From assembly GCA_029721515.1 (NCBI GenBank), contig CM056559.1, forward strand, positions 6,573,001 through 6,637,000: 64,000 nucleotides of DNA, given 5' to 3'. The notes under the pieces were generated by a model. It did no database searches. It was not told where the DNA came from and was given only the letters and a program-made list of their open reading frames with translations. Both the position numbers and the translations under genes were made by a program. This document shows positions 13,301-27,580 of the stretch, piece by piece. Origin of the DNA: Synanceia verrucosa. Its lineage: Eukaryota > Chordata > Actinopteri > Perciformes > Synanceiidae. Positions within the stretch are counted from its first letter, which is position 1, and each line of letters opens with the position of its first letter.

Positions 13301-16300
13301 GGTTTGTGTGTAAACACCCGCCCACGCTGTGCCCACAAGATACGTCAATGGCACTCAATGAGTTAAGAACTTAAATATTGTATCAGAAGGAAAAAGTATC
13401 GCAATATATTGCCAGATCGATATTTTTTCCCATCCCCTAGTGCATAACACAACACCTGGCAGATGTACTCCTCTTGTCTCATGTTTTGTCTGTGTGGTTT
13501 AGACTCTCTCTTTTGTGGCTGCAGGAGTCCCAAAGGTAGAAGCAGCTTGTCATTCTTGTTTGAGAACTCAAAGGGCCAGTCCCACCTCCAGCATCTCGCT
13601 CACCTTTCACCGGTGGGCAGCAGATGGAGAAGCTCTTTGCTTCTGTCAGTCGTGGCAGAGGTGGGCTCTGAAACCTTTCTCTGTTAATAAACTTGCCCTT
13701 TTCAAGGTAATGACCTCAATGTCTCTCACTGTCTGCATGAGCGCTTTGTGATCCCTTAACCTTTCATCAGGAAGAAGTGCTCTCGCTCCTTCTCTTCACA
13801 CTGCCCCATCCATCACTCCATCTCATGGCCATCCACGCTCAACCTCCTAGGCCTTTTGTATGTCTCAGCTTTTATTGTTTAATGCTGCCTGGCCTTGAAG
13901 GGTCTGAAATTGTTTCAGGCCTAGTCATGTGAAAACGCTGCGCTGAATTCAATGTCTCTGAATTGTAAGTGTCCACTGAGACGTTGATGGATTTATTGAA
14001 GTAAGGTGCGCCAGAGTTTGACTGGGAGAAAATGTCATGGTTGATTGAAACAAAGCCTTTTGTGTCTTTGTGTTCGCTCCATGTGTCTGGCACGGTGGCC
14101 GGGGCTTCACACTGTACTGGTCGCCACCTGTAGCTACATGAAACATACAGAAATGACTGCTTCATAAAGGGCAGCTGTTGACAGGAGGCCTTGCTCTATA
14201 CTATAATCCTAACCCTTACAAACTGACCGTCTGTTCAAAATCTGATAAAAATACTTTGTAGTTATTAAAAAATCCTGAACCTACAACATGATTAGGTTTA
14301 TTTTAAAACGTTAGTCATCACTTAAACAAGGAGTTCATTTCCTTCTTTCCTCAAATAAACATTTCTTTCTTGATTTAAATGAATGCAAGACTCTTTCTTG
14401 AAAACTAAAATTGGATTTTTATTTACCAGCTAAATGAAAAGGATGAAAACATTTTTGTTCGTTTGAACCTGTCAATTCACAGGAAATTAAAAGGAAAGTA
14501 TTTTTATAATTGATTAAAAATTGATTGCTGCAAAATATGTTGTTCTGTTTTCTAAAATGTGAGGACGTCCTGCTTTTCTTCTGTGAAAATAGAGTCTCTT
14601 TAGACTGTTAGTCATTGGAAATTTTAATATGTTGCAAGGGTGTCTGGGAAATAGTGTTTACCATTTTCTGATATTTGAGACTGATGGATCCTGTATTATG
14701 AAAGACTATCCATGGACAGACACACGACTGAACACATTATCTCCTCAGGGAGATGCAGATAAATTAATAAATAACCAACAGATTTACTGATTCATTAATC
14801 ATGATAAAAAAAAAAAATCATTATTTGCAGGCTGAATTGGTGTAAAATGACAAAAGTAGTGAAATTATTGAAAGGAGGTGTTCCATTAATATTAATATTA
14901 ATTAATCCTCTTTGTCACGCCAGTCGTTTCCCTCTCATCCACTGATTCCTGTTCTGTTATTCCTTGCGGGGCCATACTTAACATCATCACAATCTTATTC
15001 ATCTCTGATTCCAAGATGTCAATATGCTTATTTGATGAGAAGGTGGAAGAATTAATATATACCAAAGCATAGATTTGTGAAAACAATAAAGGATGTTTAA
15101 TGCAGAAAAATTGTGTTGAAACAGAGCATTCTGACCTGAGAATAAATTATATAATAAATGTAGGAAAAACGCTTATATTAAAATGAGTTTTGAGCAGGCA
15201 TTGATTCGACTAGCGGATTATTTAAAGGTTAATAACACCACTCTGCTTAAAAATTCTAGTGATTACTATCACTGAGTGTTTTTTTTTTCTTATTCAGAGG
15301 CTTTTCAGAGGCTCATATTTTTCATACTATTTATTTTGAATCTCTGCACTCATATTTGTGATGATTATGATTATGTGAAGATTATTTTTTTTATTTAACT
15401 GTAGCATTTCATAATAAGTGTTTAAATTAAGAGGCGAGAAAGTATTATTAATTAATTTAATTTATTGGCAAGCAACATGTGCAACTTTTTTCCCTCTGAG
15501 AGACACATGCTATTAATAGAGACTATTTAAACTATTTAAGATGAAATCTGTATGATAACTATTGGGGGCCGATCAGGAATGCATTCTTTTCTCACTGCAG
15601 CTGTGTTTTAATGTTCCTGCTCCTGCTTTTTAGAAATAGAGAATCATTAATGGTCCCTGCATTTAGCAGCAAATCCAACAGTCTCACGTGACATCTCCAG
15701 GGTGCAGTTGATATGCATCCAGGTCCTTCTGCCTGCATGATAAAAAAAAACATGGCTCCTCAAACGAGTCTGAAACCAGACATGCTTAGCAAATCCTGCC
15801 CTAAAAACAAGGCTTTTCCATTGGCTCTCTCCTGTTGTCAGCATGCAACACCATCATCAGGACCAGTGCTTGATAATTGGTTGCTTGATTTCAATGTTAA
15901 AGCAGCCCCATCAATTTTTCCATATTGAATTTTAGCTTTGAGACATAAACTTGTGCGAAGCTGGAGAAGGGAGGGTGTTTCATTGGCGAAGAGAGTGACT
16001 CACAGAGCCAGTGGCAGGCATGGAGACAGACAGGAAAAAGAGCGAGTTTAATGGCTCTGCACTCGCCATGAGCTGTAGAGACAGACGTGTGATTGGTTTG
16101 AACTATATTTCCAACAGCCAGTTGCTTGCTAAAATAAACCAACAGTACTATGGAGGCAGAGGGGAAATTACCCTGAAATGTCACTATTGCTGTCATCGCT
16201 GCACTCTGAACCAGTAGCAGAGGCTATGTATAACTGTGCCGTCCAGAATTTATTCAGTAAAATGTTGCTGTCACTCTAACTGAAGTATTTAACTTTTCCT

Positions 16301-19300
16301 CTCTCTCCAGTGGCTCTGCAGCTTCCAGAGGGCCTGCAGATGTTTGCCTGTACCATCGCTGACATCATCGAGAGGTAAGGTGGTTAATTTGATTGCTGAA
16401 TTTATTTGAGAACAGATGAGCAGGAAACAAGCATAGAAGTCAAGCCAGCAGAGTACCAACTTACCAACGGTGCTCATTAGGAGAGCGAGAGCTTTATCTT
16501 AATTCCCAACTCTCGACTCAATCAGGGATTCAGCAGAAAATGAGACACGATTACGCTGTTTTAGGACAGAGCGGATATCCCCTGTTCACAGTTGGAGGAG
16601 GGAAGAGATATCATTCTTGTTAATTACATCTTGTTTCAGTCTGCATATGCCCTATTGTACACCAGCACTCTATCACACAGACACCACTAAGTTCCCCTTT
16701 TTCATCCTGCAGCAAGAAGTGCTTCAGCAATAAAGTGCTTCTTTACACATGCTGCAGTTTGTCCTCTGATAAATAAAATTTGTGCTTGGCTGGGAGAAAC
16801 ACACTTTCTGGGAAAAAAAAAACAAAAAATAAAAACATTTATGCGAGGACCGCTATGAAACACTTGAAAAATCTGCTCTCCTTTTCCAATTTCCTCCCCG
16901 AGCTTTGTCTCTGTGGTCACTTGGCCTCTCAGTTTCTCAGGAGCTCTGTCCGCTAAGTGTTTTCTCAAAGAAAACGGCTGCTATCATTTAACACCCAGAG
17001 TGGATTCTTTTCATAGGTGGTTTAGTCAATACTAACCTAATAACGAGATGGACAAGATGACGAATAGAGTGGCTGGAGCTGCCATAAACTTCAGGCCAAG
17101 CGGATATTTGATTTCACACAGGAAACCTGGATCACATCAGTTTGACTGTATTATTGTGCTCCACATTCTTACATGTGATTTACATTATTATACCATTTAC
17201 ATGATCAAATCTTGCACAAGCAATCGTCTCCTTTTCCTCAAGTCTCTTATCTACCATCTCTTTTTACTCTCAACATTTTGTTCACATTTTCTCTAGCTGT
17301 ATCTGACCTCTGATACTTAAACTTTCTTTTACAGTCATTTCTACTTTATCACCAGAAAGATGATGGAATGGAGTTTTGATGATAGCTCCTGGTCTTATCA
17401 GTCCTGCTGCTATCAGACTGAGAGCTACCACCGCTTGCTGCACGGCTTTTAAACCGCACACCCATTCAACCCACATTTATATTTGAATTGCTACTGTCCA
17501 TCATGGTGTCTGGGAAGTCTGCCCCATCTCGTCTAATGAGAGCAATTAGAGGACACTAATTGCTTTTCTCACTGTCTTCATACTGCGTCCTCTATCGCTC
17601 ATCTATCTGTATTTTTCATCCTCTCTTCAACATCCACACAATTTCTCCCCTTGACTGCAGCAGAGAATATGTTTCTCACGGTTTCCCTTCATTAGCTCCT
17701 GCTATATAGTTTCCCTTGAGCTATGCTGCATCTGTCTGTGCTGTCTTACTATGTAAAAGTTTTCTTTGCTATTATAGTCTTTCCAGATTTAACAGATGGT
17801 TCTTTGAATCCTGCATGAACATCAGAGCCACTGTGAAGTAAGAAATGTCTTCTTATCTTTTGCAAAAACTGACAGGTTAAGTATATCATTTGAATGCCAT
17901 CAGCTGAGTTTGAGTATTTCTTTCTCCCTATAAAATAACAAAGGTCTTGATAAACTCAACAATGGGTCAACATGTTGGTCATTTGGGATCATACAACCAT
18001 AGGGCTAAACCTAAGATCTGGCAACATGGCCATATAGCTAAAGGAGTGGTCAGCCTGTCAGACAGAGATTTGAAACAAGCCGACAGTTTGTTTATTTGGA
18101 AGCTAAACAAAGTGAGCACACTTGAAATGTTGGCAATAATCCTGATTGAAAAGGGCAATCTACAGCTGTCCTGTGTTGAGCCTTTAGCTCTTGGTCCATT
18201 ATTCTGTCTCATGACCCTTTCACACTGCACAGGAATCTAACGTTTTCCCAGGACAACATGGGATTGTCGTGCAGTGTGAAAGAGTTGTCACAGCAGTTTG
18301 ACCGGGGTCAAATGACCCTCTAAGCAACCTGGGAATTTATAGGCTCAACTCGTGTGCGGTAGAGCTGTGTGGTATGGACAAAATTGTATATCCCGATAAT
18401 GCTATATATACGATATAGTATTTTTTTTTATTTTTTTTTTTATGTAAAGTTACTGGGAACATTATTTTTGCTTTCCATTGTGCTCTCCTCCGTCTCCTCT
18501 GTGTTGTAATCAGTGTTATTATCTCCAATATGCTTTTATTCAGTCTGAAGGCTTAGTTTGAGAGCGACTGGAAATCAGGCTATGTTTGCGCTGTATTTTT
18601 ACTATGCCGTCTGGCTGGTAATAAAGATGTGTTTTGAGCGCTAATAACTTACTGCAGGAATCATTCACATGCAACACGACTTCCTCCATGCTCCTTTACC
18701 TTTGTTTACTCTCGAGCTGCAACTGATGCAAACAAGTCCTTGTTGGTGACGTAAAAATGCTACCACAAAGCAGTAGCATTGCATGCAGTTACAGTAGCCT
18801 TCATACCATTATGACTATGCTTCATACAGTGAACATGTTCTGAACTCTCATGATACATTTGGATTATCCAGCGGTCATTCTGACATTGAGATTTTTATAC
18901 CACACTACGATATATATCGTACAGCCCTAGTATTTTTTTCTGTCAGTTTGTGTAATTATAACAACGATGTCCTGATCAAATTTGGTTGGTCCCGATCAAA
19001 GTTGTTGAAAATGGAATTATTGATGCTATATTAGAAAAAGTGTAACAGGAACAATGCAAGAGATGACATATCACTCTGTTAAGAAGTTGGGACTGTAATA
19101 AAATACCACTATTCTCTGATCGACAACCTTTGGCTGAGTACCAGCAGCAACTCACAGAGAGCACATGAGCCCTGCCATCATTTTCACAAAATTAACATCA
19201 ATAAGCAACAGTTGACATGACCTGCCTGACTGGTGAAAGTGCTAAAAATAATAGGCTGCTACCTATGCTCGTTGACAATGAAAAGACAAAGAAGAGATCA

Positions 19301-22300
19301 GATCTGAGTTCAACACCGTGACTGTGGTGTCAATCACCTTTGCAACCGAATCGTTTTTTTTCACACTCAAACACTGATGCAGTGTAGAGCCCAGCTTCCA
19401 GTAAGGAGGATCAGTGTACATACTTCAAAAAACAACTCAAAGTGTTTAGTCTCCATCCAGATAATGGGAAGCCAACATGTATGGTGAAGCCCAAAACTTG
19501 CACCCAAGAAGATCTTTCCTTTGGCTTTCATGTCATGACTGAGAATCTTCTTAAACATACTGCCAATAAAAAGACAGTGTAGGTTGATTGATCACATCCA
19601 AGTGCAAACAGTGAATCCAAGGTCAACACCATCTGGTGGACTTTCAACGTATGATTTTTGATCCTGATGTGGGGATGAAATTGTAACATTTGTAAGTAGG
19701 AACTAAAGGAAGTTAAGGTCTCGGTTCTAGTCTGTTTTCCCCTCTTACTGTAACCAGATAGATGGTGCTGGAAGGCAGAATTGTTGTGATAACAATCTCA
19801 ACACAGAATTTAGCTGATCCCTTCAAAGGTTTAACCTGCAGGTGAACGCTGTCTGTTTCTGGTGGTTTAATCCCCCCACCTGATGAAACTGCTTGTTGGG
19901 GAGAAATCAGGATGTTGTGGATGTAGCAAATGGGCCCACTGATCTTAATGTGGATCTAGCGTGGGATTGGAGGGTTTGGAGAGAGTGACTGATGGAAACC
20001 CTTGGATGCTGGCACAGCAGCTTACATGGAGGGTCACCAGGAGTCCCGGGAGTTGGGCGGCTCTGTGGTCGCTGTTACTGTCACAGTCCCTGGTACTCAG
20101 GAGGCAGGGCTGAGGTCCATGTCAAAATGGGGATGAAAGGGCTAAGCTGCCCTCAGAGTAAGGCGCTTCAGTGGGAGTGACTGTTAGGTCTTAATGAGGA
20201 CAAGCTGCTCTGAATTATAGCCACGCTGCAGTTAATGCAAAACATGCACCCCTTTACACTGGGACACTTGTACAGTGAGAGTGACCATGCTTAACGTGAT
20301 AAGCACGACTATTTCAAGTATTACCTCTCCTGCTCTACGTGAGTCTGTCTAGCTAGTTATATGATTACCTTTTTGGTCTCAACCTTCCTTTTTTCTCTCT
20401 GATACATGCCATGGGAAGACGCAACATTGCATTCACAGCACACTTGATACATTAAAGTAGATCTGCACACTTAACTCCTCTAATGCCTGCTGTTAAAATA
20501 ACTGTGTCCCAATATGTTGAGCAGAATTCCATTTATTACACTGCCACCCTCATTTATCTGATTCTCTCTTTGCCATCTCATTTCCGTCTTTACTCTCTCC
20601 ACAATGACACTGTCAGGAATTTAAAGACTTATGAACTCTGCTTTCACAAGTAAACAAAAGAAAAGGCTTTCAGAATTGCTAACTTGTGCGGACGGGCGAT
20701 GATGCATGTGCTGTCACTGTACCGTATGTTTTATTGCCTTTGATGGTATGCCAGCTGTCTCGTCCTAGCTTTGAAAGTATCTTTTATGAAGTTACTTCAA
20801 TATTTACTGCTACTGCTTTTGTGACAGTGGGGAGATATAGAGAACAGAAAGCAGGGTTTGTGGGGATGTCGCTACGTCCCCATCCTGAGGACAGCACCAG
20901 CATTTAATGTTCCTCCTTTGTTCTCCTGGCACAAAAACCCTGGGCCTCTACATGGAGATACTGGCTTGGAACATAGTCTGAGGTCTTGTTCTCTGATGTT
21001 TGGTGGTTAAATGACAAATCTTCTGAGCAGACAAAGGCTAGAGGGCTCCTGCTGTTGAAGCAAAAAACAATGAAACATTACTTTTTTGACCGAAAAGGAG
21101 TATAAAAGACCATAAGAGACAATATATACGTTGTAAGTGTGATTATTTGTACCTAGGACCTCCTGTAAAGCAGAATTCATAGTGAGCATAATAAAATAAC
21201 TGAATAGATGTTTTATGAGACCAGTTACACCAGTATAATGGTAATATCCATCTATTCTACTGGGTGAAATGGTCCTTCCTTCCTGAGAGCAGTCAATACA
21301 TAATGTGTTCAGAAAAAGGAAGGAAAAGAATCAGATCTCTGTGGCAGCTGCAGGACTGTGAAAACTCTGACCAATCCCTGCCATTCAGTCCAAATGGAAA
21401 GAACCAATCAGAGGCCTTCATGTCTCATCCTGCTCGCGCCCTCCCTCTGTCCCTAGCTCTGACAGACTGTAGATTTAAGTGTCACTGTGTTGACTTGATT
21501 TTCACTATTTCTGACAGCAGAGAAGCTTGAACAAAGCTGTTACACCAAAGTACTGAATCAACTGACACGTCTATGGCAGCCCTTGTTTCAACCCCTTACT
21601 GTTGGATTAATGAACCGCTCATAACGTTTGCTCATACGATCACCACATTCGATCACCTGCTGTATCTGTCTTTACCCTTTGTGATCGAGGGTTGTTCGCT
21701 GAATTATTCCACAGGTTTAAACTAAAATATTGGTAAGATTTTATGGAGTACTGTAGGTGTAACCATCATGATCTTTGTATCTATTATATGTCTGGAATCT
21801 GTTTATCAAGAGGTACATGAAAGTCAGAGGTAAAATACAGTGAGCAAAAAGATGCATTAAAAAGTAATTAATAATAAACAGAAAAAAAGACATAGAAGTA
21901 GTGAAAGAAGCAGAGAATGGTCTATTAAAACGTGTGAGTAATGTCTTAGCAAAAGCCTCGACAGTTGGCAGAATATTTATTTTCCCCAGATCTGGCAGTT
22001 GCCCTAAACACACTCACCGGTAACCAATTCCCTGAGTTTTAACTTTTTTCTGCAGCAAATAATAGCCTGCGTCTTCAGTCTACAGTATAATGAGGTCCAC
22101 ATTTCTTATTAACATAGAAACAAGAGGAGGAAGGAAGCTTTCCCAAAAATGGCCTCATGAATAAAGATAGTTAAGCCTACGCGTTGTCAGAGATGGCCGA
22201 CCAGCCCTGGCATTGAATATACAGTGATGAGTAAGGGATTTTCAATTTGTAACATTCTTATAAATGGTGTCATCGATGGTAAATATACAAAGACACTGAG

Positions 22301-25300
22301 CTGCTACAGGACTCACAAGTAATCACCATAATCATATAATAATTTGGCAAACCACTTTTTTTAACTCCCCACCATCGTCAGCAATGTTTTTCGTGTGAGA
22401 CTAAGCAAATGACAATGATGTACTGGTAACACTAAGTTTATTTATTTTGGGAACATACTGTATATAAATGCCCTCCCCCAAATGGTTTAGTCCAACTGCT
22501 CCGTCAGACAGCCTGCAAAGAGCTAACAGATTGTCTTCATAGGGCTAAAATCCCTGCATACTTTATGCAGCCACACATGGGGTTGGGGTATACCCACTGG
22601 AATAAACCAGACTACACCGCTGGCTGTAGCTTATGTGAAGGGTTTACATGCTGAACAAAGACTGTATTAACTGTGAATTTGTAGAAATGTATAAAGCGGA
22701 CAAATGTCTGAAAAATGTGTGGCCAGCAGTAACACGTCTGTGAGAGCAAAAGCAGGGGTTCACTCAGGTCCAATCAATAAAGAGAGCTGGAGTGGAGGCA
22801 GTTCTTCTTCTGGAGGAGTTGTGTGCTTGTATGTGTGATTCAACACAGCATGTGATGGAAGACACTCACTTAGTGATCCCACTGACATAGCGTGCCTGTT
22901 TTCTGTCTCTCTCCATCATGTTCCATCATGTACTATCCTAGATACCTGTCAGCGTAGGCCTTAGATAGCTCTAGTAACAGTCTTGTCAGATGTAGTGTGT
23001 TGGTAAATTAAGGTACAGTATGCAGCACACAGCCCCCAGACATGTCCAGGTCCTTCACCGCCGGCTTCAACCATCAGAATAGATTCCTGTACATTCTGCA
23101 CGGCAGGTTGAATCATTTCTGTGGGAGCAGCAGCCACAGCCCACAGCCTCCCAGGGTACAGCAAATGTCAACTCCACCATTAGGAAGGAGCCTGGTAGGA
23201 GCCTCCAACGCCTTCTTGCACTCACATCGTCACAGTCGTCACGGCGCCCACAGCACAGCTGAGCTGCAGCAACAACTCTGGGTGTAAGTGAGGGAGTGAA
23301 TGCATCTGTGCGCCAGTATGTATGTTACTATGCATATGTACACTATGGTTGTATGTCTGTGCCCACTTCTAACCTCTCTATCTATATATGAGGCATTCGT
23401 ATATGAGCTCCCTGCTCACACATAGAGCCATGTGCTGTCTATTTAGCTCTCCTGCCAGGCGCACCCTTACTGCCCACCCTAAGTTGATGCTGAATGCCAA
23501 CGATGCCTGCTAACCCTGCAGAAACCTGTCAGGTTTTCCTGTCCTCTGTGTGGTGTCCTACCATCTGCCCAGATGGAAAGAAGGACATGGAAGCACGCCT
23601 GAGGACTAAATGAAAGAGGAGGAAGGTTAGACTTCCTGCCCAGTACCCCTTAGTAACTCTGTAAATATGGGGGTGAACATTGTCTCTATGTATTTTCTGT
23701 TATATTTGTGCAAAGCAAGCACATTAGATTTGCTTACAGGGCAAACTCTTTGTCTGTCTTACATCCCCTTTTCCTTGTAAACAGGATTCACACCTCAGAG
23801 TTGAGACGAAGAGAGGGCAAATTCAAGACTGAACACTGCGACTAACTCAGGTTGTATTATTTTTGCCAGTACTCGTCACCTCCTGGTCATGACGTGACAC
23901 TGATTACATCTCAGGTGAATTCGATCTGTAGTGGCACATAGTGCAGCTGAGTGTAAAGTGAATCAGCCACACCTATATGCCTTTTCACCTCACAGACAAA
24001 GCAGGACCTGGAGGACCATGTGATACCGACTGGCTCTATCTTTGTTCGTCACATCTCTTCCAAGGGGACATCATGCCCAGGCTGACTGGAAATCCCAATA
24101 GGTGCTGACACTGTGTAATATGATATCTTGCTGGATAGCACCTTAGAAATTGCCTAAGCTGTCGTGAAAGTACAATTGATTCCCTCTAGAGATACAGTGA
24201 GAATAATAAAAGGTCACTTTGGCTGTGACTTGGACAAGACTGGGTGAGGCAGGTGGAGATAGTAAGTGTTTATTCCGTTGACTACCAAATGAAATGAGAA
24301 TACTAGGGTGAAAGCAGTTGTTGCTCATTGCACCAGTGAAGAGACCAGTGGAATTATTTTAGCTGGGATACTTCTAATTCATGAAGTAATGATATGAACA
24401 CATTCGCCGTCTTCTGCACAGTGTGTAGAAGAGATAAGCCATGCTAAGTGCTGAAGGTCACAGTCCTCATTTCCCCTCTGTTCTGTCTCCAGCACAACCA
24501 GTCAGACCAGCCATAATCACTCTCATTTCGGTTGGCACAGTCTTGGGCACATGTCCATGTAATTGGCACTCACAGAATAGAATATTACATATTACATATG
24601 CTTTTAAAATGTCCTTTTGCAGTAATTCCACTGACATTGCTCTGGCAGTTGAAGGACACAAATTGGGGTTACACAGATTGGAGAGAAAGAAACCAACATA
24701 AGTATGAATGTATAATTTGACGTATGGTTTGAAAAAGGCTGACATGTTTACTAATCTAACATGAAACAGCTACATTTCTATTGTCAGTACAAGGACATAC
24801 AGTATGTTTTGTCATATTTTGCCCTATTTTGTTAAGTTTTCTACAGAAAATGTGTAAAAAAGGTAATGGAAAAATATTATTTCCTATTATGGGAAGGGAA
24901 GAGAGAGAACAGTAGCTATGTCCTTTTCTGTTAGGGGATAAATGAAGGATAACTCAATCACTGGTATCCATCTAGATTCATCAAGTGTTGAGCAAAAAGT
25001 CCTAATGAGTGGGCGTTCCCATAAATTAAGTCAGAGGTGTAATGATAGACAGCAGCTCTGAGAAATTATGACAAGACACATAAGAAGAGAGCAGAGGAGT
25101 CAAAAAGCTTGAGAAAGTGAAGAGAGGTTGTGAAATGAAATGACTTGAGAGAGCAGAGTGACAGACGATGGAGGAAACCCTCAGGGATGAGAGAAAGAGG
25201 GATTACACGGATGTGACCTCATCAATCCTTACAAGAAATAGGTTTTACAATCATTATTTTTCAGAGTTAACTTTTATGTCATGAGGACTGAGGCTCAAAG

Positions 25301-27539
25301 GGCAGTGGTGTGCTGTGTTTTATTTTCTAAATGGTTTTAAATGTGTACTTCAGGCTCATTTACATATACCTGATGCATTTTGAAGGCCCGGCTTCTTTTC
25401 TGTCTATTTTTCTTTCTTTCCAGCTTTTTTTTTTTTTTTTTTTTTTTTACAATGAGCGATGAACGTACAACTTTCTGCAAGAGTTCCTACCGTTTTGATC
25501 ATTTCACATGACAGATTCCTGCATTCATTCTTTTGTCCTTGCTTTTTTCACTGGTTTGAGTGAGGCGGGCAGGTGGCTTTGCACCATGAGTTTAACAACA
25601 CTTGAATCAATACGCGTGACAGTTGTGGGTTGTTTGTATTTTCAACAGGGTCAGCCAGTTCTGATGAAGCAGATCAGCAGAGCTTTTGCACACTAAACTC
25701 TTAAATTTTCTGTAACTTAAATGTTGTGTTGTCTACACAATGATAGGGGTGTGACGAGATTTGTGCCATGAGATCTCACAAGATTAATTTGAGGCGTGAA
25801 AAGATGTCTCGCGCAGGCCAGACTGAGCTATCCAACCTTTTATTTGCCAGAAAGGCACCTTTGCTACGTCTAGTCTGCCAGAAACTGACAAAACGAAGGA
25901 AAAGGAAAGCTGCAACTGCAGCACTTTGGTAAAGGTACAAAGATATTGGCAGATTCAAACTTCCGGGGATCACTACACCAAATCCAGTATGAGCTAAAGA
26001 TGCAAACGATGCAGTGTTGGTGAGGCACATGATGGTGAGCTACGACCGTATTTTTACCTGATTAGTGCATCTCCAGTGCTCCACAGAAAACACTGCTCCT
26101 AATGAGCACCTGCCATCGAGGAGACAGCCCAGGGACCGTCAACAAAGTGCAACACCAGAACGAAAAACAAAAAGTGTCCCCATTATATGAACAGTAGCAT
26201 CATCACATTCAACTCAGACACATCTCACCTCATGCTGCTGATACTACAACATTGACTTTGACTAAAATGATTTAGTGCTTTTTTTTTTATGAGTTTAGTT
26301 TTCTTAAACGGAATATTATTACGTCAAAATATTGTCTTGTCTTGTGAGCTGAGTGGCTCGTCATACCCCTACTCAATGGCAGTGGAAATTATGTCTTTAC
26401 CCAGGGGTGAGGGGAACTGCAGATTTTTTTTCCCCTACTTCACATAGTCATGGACCCGTTTCTATCAGAAAAGTATTGATTATAGCTGCTTTTATGAATT
26501 ACAGCTAAGGCTGTTTTTTTATTCTAACATATTATAATTTAAAGCTTCAAAGTAGTCCCTAAAACAGTATTCACATGTGGGCTTTCCATGACCCCTTGTG
26601 ATAATTTACCTAAGACTGAACAAGAGGCAAATAAATTGCTTCAGCCAAAAGCACCAGCAGTGTCAAGGAGGTGTTAGTGGTCTGTTATTGCAGAGCACTT
26701 AATACCCACATTATCTGTCCTCTTTGGTCCCTTATCCTGATTCCGGTCTTGATACCCTCACATATCTGATAACCGCTGTATCAAACTAGATCTAAGCTCC
26801 TTAGACACTAGATCCTGGTTCCTGGTTGTAGCTCCAGCCCTGATTTTTTTCACCTCCTAAAGCAATAGCTGCACAGCAGCAGTCACTTGTAATAACTGTT
26901 GATCGTTTTGTTTCTGTAAATTGGATTGCATCTCCTTTAAGCATGCTCTGCTATGCTGTGCAGTTTGCGTCTCTATCCTGATAAAGCTGGAGGCCTTTCT
27001 GTAATGACCCCTGGCTCAGGCTTTTGAATAAATGCCATGACAAATAGATTAGATACACTCACAGAAATAGCAGTAATGATCTTGTTTTTCAGGGAGTTAA
27101 AGGATTATCTAATGGTATTACTGAAAACATCTGTGTAAGCATCAACCCGCACTTGCTGCCGCACGTCTCTCTATATTTACTCATTGCTGGCAGATGTTCA
27201 ATGACTGCAGTTACACTATAATATTTTACAGGGGGGATTTGTTTTCTGTGGAAGATAGAAAACCAATGATACCTGTGTCAATATGACATTGAATAGAACT
27301 AGATAGAGAGTGGAGATCATTTAATAGTCATGCCCAGCACCCAGCCAATTTTTTTTGGAGGGGAGCACTTTATCAGGATATTTTTTTTATATTTGTGCAG
27401 AAAGCAGATTATCAATATCAGATTTGCTAATATTACAAACCCAGCAGTGAACAGCTCATCTGTGTTACGTTCTCTGCCATCCTCCTCATCATCATCATTA
27501 TCATCATCATCCTTCTCACCCATTGCCCCCCTCTTTTTT

Positions 27540-27580
<41 letters not shown>

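Larger units (their letters stand above)
12383..13439. mobile_element. hAT non-autonomous element B (contains nested elements)
   Basis: The left end is TAAGGGTGGGTATTTGC and the right end, reversed, is TAGGGGATGGGAAAAAATAT. Both are followed inward by 'cacgatacgatac'-type sequence and flanked by a perfect 8-bp duplication. The left 150 bp matches the reverse complement of about 32560-32700, a second family member. MITE A copy 2 sits inside it. No transposase is encoded. Confidence 0.85.
8628..16310 (+). other. dph1 intron 2
   Basis: 7.7 kb intron ending in a long pyrimidine tract and CAG. It holds a weak SINE-like stretch (9585-9845) and the nested transposon complex (11882-13447). The remainder (about 8.6-9.5, 9.9-11.8 and 13.5-16.3 kb) shows only AT-rich unique sequence and homopolymer runs. 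Confidence 0.9.

Noticed and set aside
23042..23287. 81-codon plus-strand frame in dph1 intron 3
   Set aside because: No motif, no plausible splice partners in a known phase and an overlapping minus frame of similar length; treated as chance.
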